From Patescibacteria group bacterium (GTDB lineage: Bacteria > Patescibacteriota > Patescibacteriia > GCA-002772895): a stretch of 31,869 nucleotides of DNA. The stretch is taken from NCBI GenBank assembly GCA_018895765.1, contig JAHINX010000029.1:1-31869 (forward strand), given 5' to 3'. Shown piece after piece: positions 13,357 through 20,732 of this stretch; position 1 is the stretch's first letter, and each line of letters starts with the position of its first letter. Below the pieces are notes generated by a model that worked only from the letters and a program-made list of their open reading frames with translations, had not been told where the DNA came from and did not search any database. The translations under genes were made by a program, and so were the position numbers.

Positions 13357-14274
13357 TTAGGCCTTATTTCTGCTCCCGCAAACTATTATTCTATGCTCTA
13401 CCGCACGCTGTATCTCGTCGCGCGCCGGACCAAGCAACTTACGCGGGTCATAAGCTGTTTTATCTTTTGCGATTGTCTCGCGGAGCGCCGCGTTAAAAGC
13501 TAAACGCAAATCTGTATCTGTATTAACTTTTCTAATACCAAGTTTTATTGCATGCCTTAATAAAACATCGCTTACACCTCGCGCGTTAACAAGCTTCGCT
13601 CCATATTTTTTCGCTTTTTGCACATACTTCTGGTCTACCTGGCTCGCTCCATGCAAAACCAGCGGAATGTTTACCATTTTTTTTATTTCCTGGAGCCGCT
13701 TAAAATCCAGCATCGGCTTACCTTTAAATTTGCAAGGTCCGTGCGCCGTGCCGATTGATATAGCTAGTGCATCGCATTTTGTTTTATCAACAAATTCTTT
13801 CGCCTGCTTAGGGTCTGTAAAAAAAGCTTCTTTCTCACTTACAGAAACTAGATCTTCGATCCCCTGAATAGCTCCTATTTCAGCTTCAACGCTTATTCCT
13901 TTTTTATGGGCCAACCTAACAACTTCTTTTGTTTTTTTTACATTTTGTTCATAAGGCAATATCGATGCATCAACCATTACAGAAGTATAACCAGAATTAA
14001 TTGTTTGCTTTATGATTTTCATATCCTTTCCATGATCAAGATGTAAAACAACAGGTATTGGCGCTTTTGCCGCAACCTTAACCATTGCTACCAAATAATC
14101 TATACCGGCATATTCTATCGCTCCTTCCGAAGTTTGAACAATCACCGGCGATTTTAGCTTTACTGCTCCGCGTATTATCGCCTGCAATATTTCCATATTA
14201 TTTATATTAAAAGCAGGCACGGCATATTTGCCCTTTTCCGCATCAAGTAAAACTTTCTTTAATGTTACCAGCAT
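13357..14274 (-). CDS. fba: Class II fructose-bisphosphate aldolase
   Basis: 305 aa from the ATG at 14274 (MLVTLKKVLLDA), the usual start of the family; an ATG ten codons upstream has no support. Zinc-dependent reversible cleavage of fructose 1,6-bisphosphate to DHAP and glyceraldehyde 3-phosphate; many class II enzymes also handle sedoheptulose 1,7-bisphosphate. Motifs: HLDHGKD (His78, Asp80, His81), SVEAEIGAIQG (Glu130/132), GTAHGP (His178), LVLHGAS (His208), followed by the NARGVSD and NTDTDLR phosphate-binding region. It lies between two orphan or kinase genes in the pentose-phosphate cluster. A terminator separates it from the orphan gene upstream, so it probably has its own promoter near 14300. 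No Shine-Dalgarno site. Confidence 0.96.
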   Translation of the reverse strand: MLVTLKKVLLDAEKGKYAVPAFNINNMEILQAIIRGAVKLKSPVIVQTSEGAIEYAGIDYLVAMVKVAAKAPIPVVLHLDHGKDMKIIKQTINSGYTSVMVDASILPYEQNVKKTKEVVRLAHKKGISVEAEIGAIQGIEDLVSVSEKEAFFTDPKQAKEFVDKTKCDALAISIGTAHGPCKFKGKPMLDFKRLQEIKKMVNIPLVLHGASQVDQKYVQKAKKYGAKLVNARGVSDVLLRHAIKLGIRKVNTDTDLRLAFNAALRETIAKDKTAYDPRKLLGPARDEIQRAVEHRIIVCGSRNKA

Positions 14275-14321
14275 AAATAATATAATTAAATTTATTCTAA
14301 TCATATTTTACCATAAATAAA

Positions 14322-14343
14322 AAAGCAGCACTATAGCGCTGCT
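14322..14343 (-). terminator. Intrinsic terminator of the 14342 gene
   Basis: AGCAGC / GCTGCT stem followed by TTTTTTA on the minus strand, overlapping the stop codon of the orphan gene. Confidence 0.8.
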
Positions 14344-14773
14344 AAAAAATGAAAGGTAGCGTGTCGCTAGAATCGTTGCTTGTTTGGCTAGCTCTCTCTA
14401 AAATAATCTCAAGATGCAAAGCAATATCTATTAAAAAGCGTTTCGCGCCTTCCAACGGTTCTGCCGAATATCTTCCGCTTGGTGGTAAAATACCGGCCAT
14501 AATCAATTCTGGAGCGCCGATTTTTCCATCTTCTCCGCTTTGAATGGATAGATTTTCAATCTTTTCATCGGCTAAGCGCAAAACCTTGAGACATAAAATG
14601 CCTTCGTGGGAAACATATAAATCCAAGATCACGCACCCGCGAACTCCGGAAAGCTCATAAGAACCATTGCCCTTATCTCCACTTATTTTTAGAGACCTCT
14701 CCCAAGAATCAACTATTGCCACATATAGCTCCATTGGCGCTAGACGGCTCTTGCCTCCCAAAAACTCTCCCAT
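14342..14773 (-). CDS. Orphan soluble protein
   Basis: 143 aa, not recognised. No signal peptide, membrane segment or cysteine cluster. The central part alternates beta-like stretches (ELYVAIVDSWERSLKISG, GCVILDLYVSHEGILCLKVLRL), then comes a Gly/Pro-rich turn region (GILPPSGRYSAEPLEGAKRF) and a helix DIALHLEIILERA. Strong Shine-Dalgarno site AAAGGAGG before the ATG. It has its own promoter and terminator although it sits inside the minus-strand sugar-phosphate cluster, so it is an independent transcription unit dropped between pfkB and fba. Confidence 0.75.
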   Translation of the reverse strand: MGEFLGGKSRLAPMELYVAIVDSWERSLKISGDKGNGSYELSGVRGCVILDLYVSHEGILCLKVLRLADEKIENLSIQSGEDGKIGAPELIMAGILPPSGRYSAEPLEGAKRFLIDIALHLEIILERASQTSNDSSDTLPFIF

Positions 14774-14798
14774 CGCTTCCTCCTTTTACATTTATAAA

Positions 14799-14829
14799 TA
14801 AGATACACCTATTTTTGTTTCTTGTCAAG
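14799..14829 (-). promoter_or_regulatory. Promoter of the 14342 gene
   Basis: On the minus strand consensus TTGACA, 17 bases, TATCTT, then the AAAGGAGG ribosome-binding site. Coordinates approximate to a few bases. Confidence 0.65.
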
Positions 14830-14832
14830 CTT

Positions 14833-14858
14833 ATAAAAACCCCAGCAGGGGTTTTTAT
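14833..14858 (-). terminator. Intrinsic terminator of the second pfkB
   Basis: ATAAAAACCCC, loop AGCA, GGGGTTTTTAT. Perfect 11-bp stem ending at the last codons of the kinase gene. Confidence 0.88.
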
Positions 14859-15835
14859 ATTCTTCTTGGTTTTATTTTTAAATATTTCTTCAAAAGTTTT
14901 TCTATTCCGACTCTTGTAAGCAAGCCATCTTGCGGACCAATACTGGTAATAACCGACGTAGAATTTGTTGTTCCCCAGCGCAAGGCCTCGTCTACCCCTT
15001 TCCCATAATGGAGGGCGGCGACAAAACCAGTGGCAAATGCGTCGCCTGCGCCCGTCATTTCCGTTATTTTTACCGGAAACACTCCCATCTTATAGCATCC
15101 ATTTTCATCACAGCTACACGCACCTTTTGAACCGTCCGTCACAACAACAATTTGCGGACCGAGCGTCCGAAGCTCTTTAACTAGATCTTTCATATTTTCA
15201 AATCTTCCTACCAGCTTGTATGCCTCCTCTTTATTTACAAATAAAACTTTCGTAACTTTTAAAACCGCTGACAATGCTTTTGCTCCGCGCCTTAATTGGT
15301 ACGCGCCCGGATTGAAAGCCAGCCAAGCGCCGGAATTTTTTACATATTCCACAATATCTCGTTCCATATGAACGTGGTTTTTGCCAACTGCAGTATAATA
15401 AATCCACTTTGCTTTATCAAGTTTCGGCAAATCATATTCTCTATCCACCCTGTAAATTAATTGTGTGCGCTCTCCGTTATAATTTAGAACGACCGTATAA
15501 TTGGTAATTGATTTTTTTTCTATTTCCAAATATTTTGTTGACACTTTTTCTTTTTTTATTTCTTGGATTACCTTTCTTCCGCTTTCATCATCTCCCACTA
15601 TGCTATAAAAGGCCGCCTTCATCCCAAGCCTAGCAGAACCAACGGCGTTATTCGCCGCATTACCGGCAATCTTTTGTTCAAAATGCTCAATTGGTATTTT
15701 ATCCGCATAAGCAAGACAAATCATCTGATTATGCTCTTCTCCGGAAGGAATAATGACTGCCTCCTCCAATTTCAAAAAAGTATCTAGCGTTGCATCGCCG
15801 ATAGAGATAATATCAAACTCATTATTTTTGAACAT
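14855..15835 (-). CDS. PfkB-family carbohydrate kinase (second copy)
   Basis: 326 aa. N-terminal ISIGDATLDTFLKLEEA, IAGNAANNAVGSARLGM (substrate-binding Gly/Asn region), IVGDDESGR, and the signature EMTGAGDAFATGFVAAL with the catalytic Asp. It shares the N-terminal (G)(S/D)ATLD plan with the other pfkB at 12218 but is clearly diverged from it and lacks the inserted palindrome. Located 45 bases downstream of the transketolase C-terminal half, so probably in the same transcript. Substrate unknown; context suggests a pentose, hexose or heptulose phosphate. A terminator follows directly. No Shine-Dalgarno site. Confidence 0.92.
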   Translation of the reverse strand: MFKNNEFDIISIGDATLDTFLKLEEAVIIPSGEEHNQMICLAYADKIPIEHFEQKIAGNAANNAVGSARLGMKAAFYSIVGDDESGRKVIQEIKKEKVSTKYLEIEKKSITNYTVVLNYNGERTQLIYRVDREYDLPKLDKAKWIYYTAVGKNHVHMERDIVEYVKNSGAWLAFNPGAYQLRRGAKALSAVLKVTKVLFVNKEEAYKLVGRFENMKDLVKELRTLGPQIVVVTDGSKGACSCDENGCYKMGVFPVKITEMTGAGDAFATGFVAALHYGKGVDEALRWGTTNSTSVITSIGPQDGLLTRVGIEKLLKKYLKIKPRRI

Positions 15836-15880
15836 AAATTAAAATATTTTAAATAAAATTCTAAATAAGCTTATGAAGTG

Positions 15881-16864
15881 TCATTTTCTTTTTAAAACTT
15901 TTTTTACCGCCTTAATAATGTATGGCGCGGTGAGGCCAAATTTATCTAATAATTCTTCCGGCGTTCCCGATTCTCCAAACATATCATCAACCCCAATACG
16001 TTCTACGGGAATTGGATAATTTTCTGCCAAAAACTCGCAAACCGAGCTCCCCATTCCGCCATTTTTTTGATGCTCCTCAACTGTAATAAATGCGCCGGTT
16101 TGTTTTGCGGCCTGCAATAAAGTGCTTTTATCTAAAGGTTTTATAGTATGATTGTTGATAACCCGAACGTCTATTTTTTCTTTTTCCAGTTCTTTTGCAG
16201 CTTTTAGCGCTTCATAAACAAGTGACCCGCATGCTACAATGGTCACATCTTTCCCCTCGCGCAAGATTTCTGCGCGGCCGATTTTGAAAGGAGTTTTAGG
16301 CGTCGTAAAAACAGGCGTCGCCTCTCTGCCCAATCTAATATAACAAGCTCCAACAATTTTTGCGATCTCTATTGTTGCTTTTTTCGCTTCTTCATAATCA
16401 CACGGAACAACGACCGTCATCTTTGGCAGGACTCTTGTAAGAGCTATGTCTTCTATTGCCTGATGCGTCGCGCCATCAGGACCAACCGATACGCCGGCAT
16501 GCGCGCCAACAATTTTTACATTCGTTTCATTATAACAAATCGTTGTCCGTATTTGCTCCCATGCCCTTCCCGGAGAAAACATTGCATATGATGCGATAAA
16601 CGGAACCTTAGTACAGAGTGCCATCCCCGCAGCCATTGCCGCCATATTCTGCTCGGCAATACCGGCCTCAATAAACCTATCGGGAAATTTTTGTTTAAAA
16701 AGATGATTTCTGGTTGACTCAGTCAAATCGCAACATAACACAACAATGTTTTTATTTTTTTCTCCAGCTAAAACTACTCCCTCCCCGTATCCGTGGCGGG
16801 TGGGAATTTTCTTAATATCCTTACTGAATAATTTTTTTACAAGCTTTGCCTTTGGATTAAACAT
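15881..16864 (-). CDS. Transketolase, C-terminal half (pyrimidine-binding subunit)
   Basis: 327 aa. Carries the Pyr and C-terminal domains of thiamine-diphosphate transketolases: RFIEAGIAEQNMAAMAAGMA with the catalytic Glu, FIASYAMFSPGRAWEQIR, GVSVGPDGATHQAIEDIAL, and a C-terminal domain with VEEHQKNGGMGSSV. With the N-terminal subunit it forms an enzyme that moves two-carbon units between sugar phosphates. Split transketolases are common in archaea and candidate-phyla bacteria. The gene lies 64 bases downstream of its partner, and that spacer holds a TTTTGAC microrepeat. No Shine-Dalgarno site. Confidence 0.95.
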   Translation of the reverse strand: MFNPKAKLVKKLFSKDIKKIPTRHGYGEGVVLAGEKNKNIVVLCCDLTESTRNHLFKQKFPDRFIEAGIAEQNMAAMAAGMALCTKVPFIASYAMFSPGRAWEQIRTTICYNETNVKIVGAHAGVSVGPDGATHQAIEDIALTRVLPKMTVVVPCDYEEAKKATIEIAKIVGACYIRLGREATPVFTTPKTPFKIGRAEILREGKDVTIVACGSLVYEALKAAKELEKEKIDVRVINNHTIKPLDKSTLLQAAKQTGAFITVEEHQKNGGMGSSVCEFLAENYPIPVERIGVDDMFGESGTPEELLDKFGLTAPYIIKAVKKVLKRK

Positions 16865-16893
16865 AAAAATTTGTCACGTAGCGACACCTTAAC

Positions 16894-16914
16894 TTTTGAC
16901 TTTTGACTTTTGAT
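16894..16914. repeat. TTTTGAC microrepeat
   Basis: Three head-to-tail seven-base units, the last ending TTTTGAT, in the spacer between the two transketolase halves. Likely slippage-derived. Confidence 0.75.
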
Positions 16915-16928
16915 TTTTAACTTTATCT

Positions 16929-17786
16929 TTACTCATGTTCGGATTTAATTTTTCCACCCAATGTCCGCAACTCATTTAAAGCAATTTTTGCCTCGTCCGA
17001 TTTTGGAATCCTGCCATGCCAAGTAAAATCATATTCCATAAAGTCAACTCCTTTTCCCGGAATTGTATGAGCAATAATTGCAACCGGTTTTTCTACCACC
17101 GCTTTTGCTTCTGCGCAGGCATCTATTATCTCCGTAATATTGTGTCCGTCTATATCAATCACATACCAGCCAAACGCCTCAAATTTTTCACGAAGCGGTT
17201 CTAATGGCATGACATCTTCTGTGTTGCCGTCAATCTGAATATTATTTCTATCAATAATTACCGTTAAGTTTGCTAAAGCTTGTTTTCCGGCAAACATAAA
17301 AGCCTCCCAAACTATTCCTTCGTCCAACTCTCCGTCACCCATCATGCAATATATATTATATTTTTTCTTATCCATTCTAGCGGCATAAGCTATCCCGCAA
17401 GCTTGTGATATGCCCTCACCCAAGGGACCGCTTGTCACCTCAATTCCAGGAAGAGCGGCGCGATGCGGATGCCCCTGAAGGCGCGTTTTGAATTTACGTA
17501 AAGTTGAGAGCTCTTTTATTGGAAAATATCCGGCATGAGCCATGGCCGCGTATTGTACCGGACAAATATGCCCATTAGAAAGAACCAGTCGATCTCGCTC
17601 CGGCCAAGTTGGCTGTTTTGGTCTATGATTTAGCACGTTAAAATACAACGCAGTAAAAACATCCGCCATACCCAAAGGACCGGCAGAATGCCCGCTTCCG
17701 GCTTTGACCAACATCTTGATAATATCCTTCCTAATCTGGTTAGCCTTTATATCTAATTTTTTTGCTTCTACATCAGATAGATGCAT
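16929..17786 (-). CDS. Transketolase, N-terminal half (ThDP pyrophosphate-binding subunit)
   Basis: 285 aa from the ATG at 17786 (MHLSDVEAKKLDIKAN); a TTG twelve codons upstream is open but unlikely. Contains the transketolase PP domain: AGSGHSAGPLGMADVFTALYF, the ThDP-binding run GDGELDEGIVWEAFMFAGK ending with NLTVIIDRNNIQIDG, and the C-terminal DFMEYDFTWHGRIP. Partner of the C-terminal half just downstream. The region covering its start codon (17784-17807) is an inverted, imperfect copy of 17970-17992, which could pair in the mRNA leader. No Shine-Dalgarno site apart from a weak GGGG. Confidence 0.95.
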   Translation of the reverse strand: MHLSDVEAKKLDIKANQIRKDIIKMLVKAGSGHSAGPLGMADVFTALYFNVLNHRPKQPTWPERDRLVLSNGHICPVQYAAMAHAGYFPIKELSTLRKFKTRLQGHPHRAALPGIEVTSGPLGEGISQACGIAYAARMDKKKYNIYCMMGDGELDEGIVWEAFMFAGKQALANLTVIIDRNNIQIDGNTEDVMPLEPLREKFEAFGWYVIDIDGHNITEIIDACAEAKAVVEKPVAIIAHTIPGKGVDFMEYDFTWHGRIPKSDEAKIALNELRTLGGKIKSEHE

Positions 17787-17992
17787 ACCCCGTACAGTTA
17801 CCGCTGGCGCAAAACATCTCAAAATATTTTTATGCCAGTTATAACCAATAAAATTTATTTTTATATTTAACTTCTATTATATATTACCGCGCTGTTTTGC
17901 AGCTTTAATTATAAACTCTATTCTTATTTAATTTTATGCTCCATACTTATTTTTTGTTCTAGGTAATATCCAGCGGTAGTTGTACGGGGCAT
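17784..17992. repeat. Imperfect inverted repeat spanning the transketolase start and leader
   Basis: 17970-17992 (CCAGCGGTAGTTGTACGGGG plus CAT) and the reverse complement of 17784-17807 agree at about 20 of 23 positions. One arm contains the start codon of the transketolase N-terminal gene, the other lies just downstream of the rpe stop side of the spacer. The roughly 160 bases between them hold no gene. Confidence 0.6.
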
Positions 17993-18006
17993 ATAGTATT
18001 ATTATA

Positions 18007-18630
18007 TCAAATATTATTTAATACATCTACTGCTTTTGCGAGATTCTTTGATTTGAAAATTGAACTGGCAACACATAAAAAATCCGCGCCTGCTTTTTTA
18101 ATATCTTTTGCGTTTTTTTTATTTATTCCCCCGTCAACTCCAATTTTTATATTTGGCGCCAATTTTTTTAATCTTTTTATTTTATTTAAAATGCTAGGTT
18201 GAAATTTTTGCCCGCTAAACCCAGGGTCAACTCCCATTATTAATACATAATCAATTTTTTTTAAAAAATCCTTAATGCGCGCAACGCTAGTTTTTGGATT
18301 TATGGCAATCCCTGCTTGACGTTTAAATCTTTTTATTATTTTTATACATTCCTTTGGATTGCGAGTTGCTTCAATATGAAAAATGATCCGCTTTGCGCCA
18401 GCTTTTGCCCAGTCCTCAATAACCACCTCCGGCTCACGTACCATCAAATGAACTTCAAATTCAACCGGCAAATGCATATGCTTTATCACGTCTATATCCG
18501 CCCACGTTTTATTGGGAACAAAAATACCATCCATAACATCAATTTGGATTAAGTCGCAATAAGACATAACACTTTTTGCCTTATATTCAAATTCTTTTTT
18601 TGTTTTTGCGAGAATAGCAGGGATAACCAT
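18007..18630 (-). CDS. rpe: Ribulose-phosphate 3-epimerase
   Basis: 207 aa from the ATG at 18630 (MVIPAILAKTK). Interconverts ribulose 5-phosphate and xylulose 5-phosphate. The TIM-barrel signature is complete: LIQIDVMDGIFVPN, EVHLMVREPE (the metal-site His), IIFHIEA, VLIMGVDPGFSGQKF, and KIGVDGGINKKNA with the catalytic Asp. A TTG seven codons upstream gives a longer frame without homology support. Sits between rpiB and the transketolase genes in pathway order. No Shine-Dalgarno site. Confidence 0.95.
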   Translation of the reverse strand: MVIPAILAKTKKEFEYKAKSVMSYCDLIQIDVMDGIFVPNKTWADIDVIKHMHLPVEFEVHLMVREPEVVIEDWAKAGAKRIIFHIEATRNPKECIKIIKRFKRQAGIAINPKTSVARIKDFLKKIDYVLIMGVDPGFSGQKFQPSILNKIKRLKKLAPNIKIGVDGGINKKNAKDIKKAGADFLCVASSIFKSKNLAKAVDVLNNI

Positions 18631-18692
18631 AAAAAAATGATCAATAATCAATCGTCGATTATTAAATAATCATTTAATAATTTGAACTTTGA

Positions 18693-18757
18693 AATTCACC
18701 CTGTTAAATGCCCTAAGGCAATTTTTTCAGAGAAAAAATTATTTAACAGGGTGAATT
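18693..18757. repeat. Nested hairpin element between rpiB and rpe
   Basis: Perfect 17-bp arms (18693-18709 and 18741-18757, AATTCACCCTGTTAAAT and its complement) enclose two further inverted repeats: GCCCTAAGGC (18710-18719) and AATTTTTTC-AGA-GAAAAAATT (18720-18740). It could fold as a three-way junction in DNA or RNA. Lies in the leader between rpiB and rpe. Confidence 0.85.
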
Positions 18758-18783
18758 GAATATTGAACATTGATAATTGAAAA

Positions 18784-19239
18784 TTATCTCAAATTCTCTC
18801 TCTCAATTTTTCTAATTTTTTCCAATCTCCTCTTATGCCTTGCTTCTCCGGAAAACTTTGTTTCCAAAAATTCCTTTACAATCGCGCGGGCTTTTTGCTC
18901 TGTCAGTTTCCAACCGGAAATTGAAATCACATTTGCATTATTATGTTCACGAGACAATTTCGCCGCCTCTTTATCATAAACAACAGCGGCTCGCACACCG
19001 CGAAATTTATTAGCCACCATCCCCATCCCTTCCGCGCTTCCACAAATAAGTATGCCTTTATTTTTCAAAGGCGCTACACCTACTTTCTCTGCCACCCGCG
19101 CACCAAAATCAGGATAATCGTCTTTTTTATCCGGCTTAAGATTGCCCAAATCTTCATATTCATATCCGTGATTTGATAAATATCTTTTTACTGCCTGCTT
19201 AAGATTAAAGCCGGCGTGATCTGAACCTATGTAAATCAT
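18784..19239 (-). CDS. rpiB: Ribose 5-phosphate isomerase B
   Basis: 151 aa, the family's usual length. Interconverts ribose 5-phosphate and ribulose 5-phosphate. MIYIGSDHAGFNLK at the N-terminus (Asp7, His8), DYPDFGARVAE, and the catalytic Cys66 in CGSAEGMGMVANKFRGVRAA; most homologues read CG(T/S)G(I/V/E)GM here, so Ala69 is a mild variant. EHNNANVISISGWKL follows. First gene of the sugar-phosphate cluster on the minus strand. The MITE-like element at 19255-19354 lies 15 bases upstream of its start codon. No Shine-Dalgarno site. Confidence 0.95.
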   Translation of the reverse strand: MIYIGSDHAGFNLKQAVKRYLSNHGYEYEDLGNLKPDKKDDYPDFGARVAEKVGVAPLKNKGILICGSAEGMGMVANKFRGVRAAVVYDKEAAKLSREHNNANVISISGWKLTEQKARAIVKEFLETKFSGEARHKRRLEKIRKIERENLR

Positions 19240-19254
19240 AAATTTATATAATTA

Positions 19255-19354
19255 ATTATCTTGAATTACGAAATGCGGTTTATTGTAGGGACAGGCCATG
19301 GCCTGTCCCTACCAAAATATATCTATAATTATCCATTTCGTAATTCAAGGTAAT
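19255..19354. repeat. MITE-like hairpin element, copy 2
   Basis: Reverse-complement relative of 3646-3749, about 90% alike. Terminal arms 19255-19275 and 19334-19354 match at 20 of 21 positions, and the central 28-bp palindrome at 19285-19312 (centre GGCCATGGCC) is perfect. Several differences from copy 1 are matched on both sides of the stem. Fifteen bases upstream of rpiB, in the same relative orientation as copy 1 has to its gene. Confidence 0.9.
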
Positions 19355-19380
19355 CATATAATTCCAGTATATCATAAAAT

Positions 19381-19409
19381 TAAAAAACTCCGATATTGAA
19401 ATCGGAGTT
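19381..19409 (-). terminator. Intrinsic terminator of the 19408 gene
   Basis: AACTCCGAT / ATCGGAGTT with a six-base loop, followed by a T-run on the minus strand. Overlaps the stop codon. Confidence 0.85.
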
Positions 19410-20583
19410 AAGGAACATAGATTTTACGAACATATCTTTTGCCATTCATCCATGCCATAATGCGCACAATATCATTTGGCTGAACCTTGCTATAGTCAAC
19501 CGTTATATAGCGCAAGCTGGAACAATGTAAAAAATCAGCTAGTTTATTTTCCCTAAAAATATCAAGTCGCCCTGAAACACTTACAAAAAACTTTTCTTTG
19601 CTCGGGCTGATGGCCTGATAAAAAAAGATATAGCATTGCTGGATTCCACTGATTATCACAATGTGTGGCTGACCCTTGTTCTCTTTGAATAAATAATATT
19701 TATTCAAGACATTCAGTGCTTCTTTATTTAAAGAGCCAACCCATGACTTTAGCTCAATAGGGCCAATCCGGTCTTGTTTATACCGGCTCAATTTTTCCCA
19801 AAGCATTTTAAATAAATCCTTATCAATGCTTATTAATTCATTTGCCAAATATTCCAGCTGGCCGTAGCGACAGGCGCTTAAAATTTCGGAATGGTCGTTA
19901 TTCTTAGTCGGCGGAAACATATAGTCGCCGTCATAAGTAGCAAGTGCCGACTGATTATCCGAACTATTATTGCAAATGATATGGCCTGCGCCTCCAAAAG
20001 CCTGCGCCTCATAGTAAACAGCAAAAAATTCTCTAACAATTCGGCCTGCTTGCCCTAATTTTTTAGACATAAGAGCATGAACGATCTCATGCGACAATAT
20101 CCGCCTAAATGTCTTTTGATCGCTTGATACAGAAGCTGGCAAAAAAATATATCCTGCGACAAAATCCTCAATCTTTCCATCAGCAAAGAAAAAGGGATTA
20201 CACCCGGCTTTTTCTTTTTCAAATTGCGTACATTTATCAAATTGATGCAGATCAATCATTATTTTATTTAATGGAAAAAGGCCATCCCGCTTCATCTTGC
20301 TACAAATCTGTAAAATTGTGTCTTTTAGCTCATCGGAACAAAATCCCTTGTTTTCTTTCTTATCTTCCCTGCAATTAAAGAGGACTTTTTGTCCGAAGCA
20401 AAAAACTATTAATTTTTTCCCTTGGCTTTTGCCATCTTTATCCTTTTTTAATGCTTCTTTGACTACAGGATTTTCAACATTATTTTCCACCCATAAATAT
20501 ACGCTTACAGTTAACAAAAAGGCAATTGGCAGAAAAAACAGCCAGAATAGATTATTTTTTGCAAAACACTTCAGTTTGTCCAT
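19408..20583 (-). CDS. Membrane-anchored putative zinc metalloprotease (HExxH)
   Basis: 391 aa, family not named. One membrane segment (about 10-31), then a domain that is probably outside the membrane. RRILSHEIVHALMSKKLG carries HExxH (His165-Glu166...His169), and the following helix VREFFAVYYEAQAFGG supplies a candidate third ligand (Glu185 or Glu192), the gluzincin arrangement. Cysteines at FCFG, NCRED, FCSD, ICSK, KCTQ, GCNP, ICNN, ACRY and others suggest disulfides. A C-terminal domain (about 290-391) contains beta-rich repeats of unknown type. Start set by AGGAG before the ATG; a TTGACA lies upstream near 20643-20648. Monocistronic, with its own terminator. Role probably in envelope processing. 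Confidence 0.75.
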   Translation of the reverse strand: MDKLKCFAKNNLFWLFFLPIAFLLTVSVYLWVENNVENPVVKEALKKDKDGKSQGKKLIVFCFGQKVLFNCREDKKENKGFCSDELKDTILQICSKMKRDGLFPLNKIMIDLHQFDKCTQFEKEKAGCNPFFFADGKIEDFVAGYIFLPASVSSDQKTFRRILSHEIVHALMSKKLGQAGRIVREFFAVYYEAQAFGGAGHIICNNSSDNQSALATYDGDYMFPPTKNNDHSEILSACRYGQLEYLANELISIDKDLFKMLWEKLSRYKQDRIGPIELKSWVGSLNKEALNVLNKYYLFKENKGQPHIVIISGIQQCYIFFYQAISPSKEKFFVSVSGRLDIFRENKLADFLHCSSLRYITVDYSKVQPNDIVRIMAWMNGKRYVRKIYVP

Positions 20584-20671
20584 TTTATCTCCTGATTTTC
20601 AATGTTCTATCTTAATTATAGTTAAACACAAAATAGATGAGATGTCAAATCTATAATAATGTAGGGAACTG

Positions 20672-20700
20672 TTGCATAATTTATTTTTTTAAGCTAAAAT
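20672..20700 (+). promoter_or_regulatory. ileS promoter
   Basis: TTGCAT (20672-20677), 17-base spacer, TAAAAT (20695-20700), 32 bases upstream of the ileS ATG. The leader has no T-box-like structure and no Shine-Dalgarno site. Confidence 0.65.
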
Positions 20701-20732
20701 AAAGAGAAGCTAGAAATAATACAAAACAAATT

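Noticed and set aside
20701..20732. T-box or other riboswitch upstream of ileS
   Set aside because: The leader is only about 25 bases and shows no specifier loop or antiterminator hairpin.
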